From positions 1 to 53,152 of the forward strand of contig CANSTH010000005.1 of the NCBI GenBank assembly GCA_947649875.1: DNA of 53,152 nucleotides. Direction: 5' to 3'. The stretch is from an uncultured Parvibacter sp. (GTDB lineage: Bacteria > Actinomycetota > Coriobacteriia > Coriobacteriales > Eggerthellaceae). The number at the start of each line of letters is the position of its first letter. Within the stretch, counting starts at the first letter, position 1. This document shows positions 49,522 through 53,152 of the stretch, one piece after another. Both the position numbers and the translations under genes were made by a program. The notes beneath the pieces were generated by a model that saw nothing but the letters and a program-made list of their open reading frames with translations, made no database searches and had not been told where the DNA came from.

Positions 49522-50748
49522 TTACCGAGAAAGTGCCAGGTCGGGGTCGTTGCGGATGGCCCCTTCTTCATACATGACGGCAATCTCCTCGGGGCTAAAG
49601 CCAAGTTCGCCCAAGATTTCCTCGTTGTGTTGGCCAAATGCCGGGCACGGAGCCCATACCTTGCCAGGGTTGTTCTTCATCTTGGGCAGTGGAGCTACGG
49701 CGCGAATCTTTGTCCCCTTCACAGATTCCCACTCCACAATGTCTTCGCGGGCTTGTACGTGGGGGTCTGCCTCCACGTCAGCCCAAGTATTAATCCGAGA
49801 GACAGGGATGTTGTGCTCAAGCATAATCCGTTCCGCTTCATCCACGGTACGGTCTGCCAGCCACTCTTCGAGGGCTTTGAGGAAAATTTGGCCGCAAGGC
49901 TTTTCGATGCTCCAAGTAGCCGAGCCTTCCGGGAACACATCGTCGCCATAAGGCAGCCCTAGAAGCTCGTTGCCGCGCTTCATGACGCCAGAGCCGTTGA
50001 AGCAGCAGAAGATGTAACCGTCTTTGCACTGGTAAGTACCCCAGCCGGCGTTGACGTTCTGCTCGCCAGCAGTGGGGAAGGTGCGGTGGTTGGTGAACCA
50101 GTCGATGCTGTAGATGCTCGTGCGCATCATGTACTCGTATTGGGTTGCATCGATGCTTTCGCCTTCGCCGGTCTCGCGAGCATGGTGCCAGGCGGCCAAA
50201 AGCGCGATGGCAGTGTAGAGGGCGGTAGTGTAGTCGCTTGCGAACTGTCCGACCGCATAAGGCGGTGTCATCGGGTTGCGGTTTTCGTTCATGTAGCCAG
50301 AGAAAGCTTGGCCGATGGCATCGAAAGAAGGACGCTTCACATAGTCGGGGATGCCCGTTTGGCCGAATCCGGATACGTGACCGATAACCAATTTGGGATT
50401 ACGCTCCCAAAGCACTTCATCGGACATGTCCAGTTTGTCGAATTGGCCGCCCTTGGAAGACTCGATGAAGATGTCAGCATCTTCGATGAGCCTAAGCAGT
50501 GCCTCGCGGCCCATGGGATGCCTGAGCTTCAATGCGATGTTGCGGCAGTTGCGTCGTTCGCCTTCACACTGCCAGTTGGGGGTGCCTCGGGTAAAGTCCG
50601 GCATGTCGGCGTTCTCCACCCAGACCACATCGGCACCGTACTCGCCGAAAATGGTGGCGATGAACGGACCCGCCAGCGAAGACGACGCGCTCACCACCTT
50701 GAGGTCGGACAGGAGACCGAAGTCGGGTTTGTTTTTATTCTTCCACAT
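49522..50748 (-). CDS. caiB: CaiB/BaiF family CoA-transferase
   Basis: Class III CoA-transferase moving CoA from product to incoming acid. It aligns by eye along its whole length with E. coli CaiB (405 aa): LSDLKVVSASSSLAGPF, IFIESSKGGQFDKL, SDEVLWERNPKLVIGHVSGFGQ, DAIGQAFSGYMNENR, and KNNPGKVWAPCPAFG. The catalytic Asp is in QFASDYTTALYT. The start MWKNKNKPDFG (50748, AAAGGA upstream) matches the family; the open frame extends to 50832 but that part overlaps the promoter. First gene of the eight-gene operon. Confidence 0.9.
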   Translation of the reverse strand: MWKNKNKPDFGLLSDLKVVSASSSLAGPFIATIFGEYGADVVWVENADMPDFTRGTPNWQCEGERRNCRNIALKLRHPMGREALLRLIEDADIFIESSKGGQFDKLDMSDEVLWERNPKLVIGHVSGFGQTGIPDYVKRPSFDAIGQAFSGYMNENRNPMTPPYAVGQFASDYTTALYTAIALLAAWHHARETGEGESIDATQYEYMMRTSIYSIDWFTNHRTFPTAGEQNVNAGWGTYQCKDGYIFCCFNGSGVMKRGNELLGLPYGDDVFPEGSATWSIEKPCGQIFLKALEEWLADRTVDEAERIMLEHNIPVSRINTWADVEADPHVQAREDIVEWESVKGTKIRAVAPLPKMKNNPGKVWAPCPAFGQHNEEILGELGFSPEEIAVMYEEGAIRNDPDLALSR

Positions 50749-50817
50749 CTCCTTAGTTCCTTTCGTGGATTGACCTATAACCCCGTGGGGCCGCGGTTCC
50801 CCGTCGGGCGCAACTGC

Positions 50818-50848
50818 ATTGTGCTCTGCCAAACAATTTGAGAGTCAA
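50818..50848 (-). promoter_or_regulatory. Promoter of the cai-fix-like operon
   Basis: On the minus strand TTGACT (50848-50843) and CACAAT (50823-50818) are spaced 19 bp, about 70 bp before the CoA-transferase start. The long spacer suggests a regulated promoter. Confidence 0.4.
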
Positions 50849-51371
50849 TAGGTCATTTTTATGTTGTTACCGGACTGCAGGAAAGATGTGTTGTGGTTGC
50901 TAGATGGCCTGATGTTGCTAGGAGACGCCCGAGTAATCCCGTTTGCAAGATGTTGCGTCATCGCTTGAAAAACTCTACAAGGGTGATGAAAAGCGCTTCA
51001 AACCCCTCGCAAACCTTCAAATCCATATGAGAGTTTTGTGAATTGTCATGAAAGTTTCGTGAATCGTTACGCTCTTTCTACTAGCCAATTGTGCTCACAG
51101 GCGCTACACATCTCAGCTCATTTTTCGAAGTTTCGGTGCGTCCCGTAAAAACTGCTAAGTTTGCTCGCGCTTGTTTTTCTTCATGTTGCCATTGGGCAGC
51201 TCTGGGTCCTGGGGGCCAACTTCCTTGGCGCTGCCTTCTCAAGAAGGGCTTTGTACCTGAGGTGTCAAACACTTTTGGCATCGCTCTGGACGGAATTGGG
51301 GCTGGGTGCCAAAGCCTTTTGATGGTACTTTCTTCTCCGATAGGCAATCCTGGTCACGAAAGGTTGGACGG
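50849..51371. other. Non-coding gap between divergent cai-like operon and XRE gene
   Basis: About 520 nt without a supported gene, more AT-rich than the surroundings. It holds the paired direct repeats at 51027-51067. The frame of the XRE gene is open back to 51306, but a GTG at 51372 is the better start. Confidence 0.45.
51027..51067. promoter_or_regulatory. Two 20-bp direct repeats with 21-bp period, operator candidate
   Basis: The units at 51027-51046 and 51048-51067 agree at 17 of 20 positions (core GTTTyGTGAATyGT). A 21-bp period is two helical turns, so proteins would bind the same DNA face side by side, as activators of the LuxR, OmpR or AraC types do. The site is about 180 bp from the cai-like promoter and about 300 bp before the XRE gene. 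Confidence 0.45.
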
Positions 51372-51998
51372 GTGGAAATCGGAAATCGGCTGAAAGGCCA
51401 CCGCGAGCAACTGGGCATCTCTCAGGAAGAGTTGGCGGCCCGCATCTTTGTGACGCGGCAGACCATCTCAAACTGGGAGACGAATCGCACGTATCCCGAT
51501 CTTCACAGTCTGCTGCTTCTGAGTGAGCAGTTCGGCACGTCGATGGACGCCCTTGTGAAAGGGGACCTCGTGAAGATGGGAGAAAAGGTAGAAGACGGTT
51601 GGAAGAAGATGTCGCGCTTGGCCGCCATCGCCTGGGGCATGACCGGGGCGGGACTTGTGGCGCTGGCCGTGGGGTTGGTCGCTCCTACGGCCCAATCCTC
51701 CGTTGTGCCTGCTCTTTCAGAGGGCGGCGTGCTGGGCTTCACGGTGTTACTGCTGCTGTGGGGCGGCGGGATGGCGCTGATGGGCCGCGTAGAGCGCATG
51801 AAGCGCGAAAACGATTTGGTCACCTACCGCGACATCTTGGCCTACTCCCGAGGGGAAGAGCCGCCGCGCCGCGGTGCCTCGTTTACTCGCGCCCATCCGC
51901 GCCTGGCCGTGGCTTTAAAAACAGCGGCAGGAATGGCGGTTGGCTTTGCGGCCGCCTATGCGGCGTGCCACGTTGCGGGCATTCTGCTTGGGCAGTGA
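51372..51998 (+). CDS. XRE-family HTH regulator with membrane domain
   Basis: The N-terminal Cro/CI HTH is complete (IGNRLKGHREQLGISQEELAARIFVTRQTISNWE, then YPDLHSLLLLSEQFGTSMDAL). Two TM helices lie at about 82-103 and 115-140, and a third near the C-terminus (about 180-203). Such membrane XRE proteins are common in Firmicutes and Coriobacteria but their signals are mostly unknown. The start is GTG 51372 after GAAAGG; no ATG gives a complete HTH except an upstream one at 51306. It is divergent from the cai-like operon. Confidence 0.8.
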   Translation: MEIGNRLKGHREQLGISQEELAARIFVTRQTISNWETNRTYPDLHSLLLLSEQFGTSMDALVKGDLVKMGEKVEDGWKKMSRLAAIAWGMTGAGLVALAVGLVAPTAQSSVVPALSEGGVLGFTVLLLLWGGGMALMGRVERMKRENDLVTYRDILAYSRGEEPPRRGASFTRAHPRLAVALKTAAGMAVGFAAAYAACHVAGILLGQ

Positions 51999-52075
51999 AA
52001 CCCGTGCAGCTTTTGAGAACGTAGGGCCGGCGCCGCGTACGACGGTCGATATTTTTCAGGAAGAAAGGAATTACC

Positions 52076-52267
52076 ATGAGACTCACACAGCAAGGAGAGC
52101 GCTTCGATTTGGTCAGCTCTCAGGGTTCCGTGAACGTGCGGCAGGTTATCGTGGATCGCAAGACGGGGGTGAATTACCTGCTGGCCTCGTCGTCTTTGAC
52201 TAGTGGTTGCGGTCTTACGGTTCTGGTGGACTCCGAGGGGAGGCCAATCGTCACGCCGGTGGATTAA
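52076..52267 (+). CDS. Small DUF6440-like protein
   Basis: A 63-aa cytoplasmic protein with the pattern RFDLVSSQGSVNVRQVIVDRKTGVNYLL followed by CGLTVLVDSEGRP, which resembles DUF6440 proteins (short, beta-rich, unknown role, often next to regulators). AAGAAAGGAA precedes the ATG. It is 77 nt after the XRE gene and may share its transcript. Confidence 0.65.
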   Translation: MRLTQQGERFDLVSSQGSVNVRQVIVDRKTGVNYLLASSSLTSGCGLTVLVDSEGRPIVTPVD

Positions 52268-52311
52268 AGGGAACTTGCTCTGCGTCTGCGCAGTTCAAGA
52301 GCTTGAAGGGA

Positions 52312-52346
52312 GCGGGGCTGTCGCGGGTGCGGCGGCCCCGCCTTCT
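52312..52346. terminator. Terminator between converging genes
   Basis: GCGGGGC (52312-52318) pairs with GCCCCGC (52335-52341) and is followed by CTTCT on the plus strand. It probably ends the DUF6440 transcript. Confidence 0.5.
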
Positions 52347-52347
52347 G

Positions 52348-53152
52348 CTATGCGGTGCGTGCGGTGTACAGGATGATGCCCCTCAGGATGTCGGATTCGC
52401 TGGCGGTGAAGTGCCAGGTTTCGGCGGCGCGCAGCAGCTCTTGCAGGATTACCATGCCCGCTACGATTACCGGTGCGCGTCCTGGATCCAGGCCCACCAC
52501 ATGGCGGCGCTGTTCTAGCGGAACATCCAGCTTGTGGAACACCGCCCCTAGCTCGTCGCCGGTGACGGGGGAGAGGTGCACGCGGGCAGAGTCGTACACT
52601 TCCATCTCGTCACGCACCGACACGGCGGTGGTGGCGGTGCCGGCAACGCATACCAGCTGGTCAAATGCCATGCCCTCGGCAATCCACTCGTCGAAGTAGG
52701 CCCCCCAGGTCTCGCGAATCCACTGGCGCGCCGCCTCAATCTCGGCAGCGGAGGGCGGGTCGGCATGAAAGAACCGCTCGGTGACGCGGCGGCAGCCGAT
52801 GTTGAAGGAGTGCAGGATCGAAGGGCTCTGCCCCGCCTTTCCATAGGCGATCTCCGTGGAGCCGCCGCCGATGTCCGCTACCAGGATGGCTTGGCCGGGG
52901 AAATCGCTTGAGGCCCCCATGAACGACAGCGCCGCCTCTTCGGTGCCGGGGATGATGGCAAGCGGAAGCCCGCGCAGCGCCAGCCGCTCTTGGAACACGT
53001 CGCCGTTTTCGGCATCGCGGGCGGCAGAAGTGGCCATGGTGGTGACGGTGACGGGACGCCCGCCCACCTCGAACCTTCGCAGCACCTCTTGGTAGCGGTC
53101 CAGCGCAGCGCACACCCGGTCCATTGCCTCGGGCTTCAGGCGCCCGGTGGCG
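52348..53152 (-). CDS. Exopolyphosphatase/pppGpp phosphohydrolase (Ppx/GppA), 5' end outside window
   Basis: C-terminal 267 codons of a Ppx/GppA-family phosphatase that hydrolyses polyphosphate or pppGpp. Visible motifs are VTTMATSAARDAENGD, IPGTEEAALSF, the phosphate loop VADIGGGSTEI and VAGTATTAV. The frame is open to the window edge (upstream of the Met at 53124 the residues TGRLKPEA fit the family), so the start lies beyond 53152. The short overall form, without the Ppx C-terminal HD domain, is clear from the stop at 52348. Confidence 0.92.
   Translation of the reverse strand, partial: ATGRLKPEAMDRVCAALDRYQEVLRRFEVGGRPVTVTTMATSAARDAENGDVFQERLALRGLPLAIIPGTEEAALSFMGASSDFPGQAILVADIGGGSTEIAYGKAGQSPSILHSFNIGCRRVTERFFHADPPSAAEIEAARQWIRETWGAYFDEWIAEGMAFDQLVCVAGTATTAVSVRDEMEVYDSARVHLSPVTGDELGAVFHKLDVPLEQRRHVVGLDPGRAPVIVAGMVILQELLRAAETWHFTASESDILRGIILYTARTA

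Overview
The window looks like chromosomal DNA of a high-GC, Gram-positive anaerobe. The best fit is the Coriobacteriia, family Eggerthellaceae (relatives of Eggerthella, Slackia, Adlercreutzia). This is inferred from gene content: a monoderm Tad/Flp pilus locus without an outer-membrane secretin, YhgE/Pip membrane proteins, a cysteine-rich small-domain protein, a LuxR remnant of the type common in that family, an OFA-type MFS carrier, and a CaiA/CaiB/FixABCX respiratory operon. The species cannot be named from sequence alone.

Layout. 1-7.4 kb: a hybrid histidine kinase without a sensor domain, two translationally coupled YhgE/Pip proteins and methionine aminopeptidase with a SEC-C metal motif. 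7.4-14.1 kb: a polysaccharide-flippase-like protein, a DUF4013-like membrane protein, tRNA-Val with its terminator, a membrane-anchored surface protein, a cysteine-rich small protein and an unrecognised membrane-anchored protein. Three copies of an intergenic inverted-repeat element lie at 1-54, 6309-6451 and 14098-14211. 14.5-24.0 kb: a compact Tad/Flp pilus operon (CpaB, CpaE-like, TadA, TadB, TadC, two overlapping Flp-type pilins, TadE/TadG-like pseudopilins, a secreted protein of unknown function, DUF192) with overlaps at nearly every junction. 23.9-27.2 kb: a ModE-like regulator and threonine synthase, then a divergent SGNH hydrolase.

27.2-31.5 kb: ferrous-iron uptake (feoA-feoA-feoB-FeoB-associated Cys-rich protein-DtxR-like regulator) with repeated GTTAAC-centred sites. 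31.5-38.5 kb: a decayed LuxR fragment beside a long palindrome, RecQ, a C39-like peptidase, an FtsB/DivIC-like division protein, a polyprenyl diphosphate synthase, a double peptidoglycan-binding-domain protein and tRNA-Leu. 38.5-41.7 kb (minus strand): a sirtuin, a MerR regulator and a cytosine-permease-type gene interrupted by one in-frame TAA.

41.8-50.8 kb (minus strand): an eight-gene operon, in transcription order CaiB-type CoA-transferase, OFA-type MFS carrier, CaiC-like acyl-CoA ligase, CaiA-type acyl-CoA dehydrogenase, FixA, FixB, FixC, FixX, closed by a strong terminator. The genes suggest import and CoA activation of an unsaturated carboxylic acid, followed by its reduction as an anaerobic electron acceptor. 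No CaiT, CaiD or CaiE is encoded in the window, so the substrate need not be carnitine; this is the most interesting system seen here. 51.0-53.15 kb: a 21-bp-spaced direct-repeat operator candidate, an XRE-family membrane regulator, a small DUF6440-like protein and the 3' part of a Ppx/GppA phosphatase cut by the window end.
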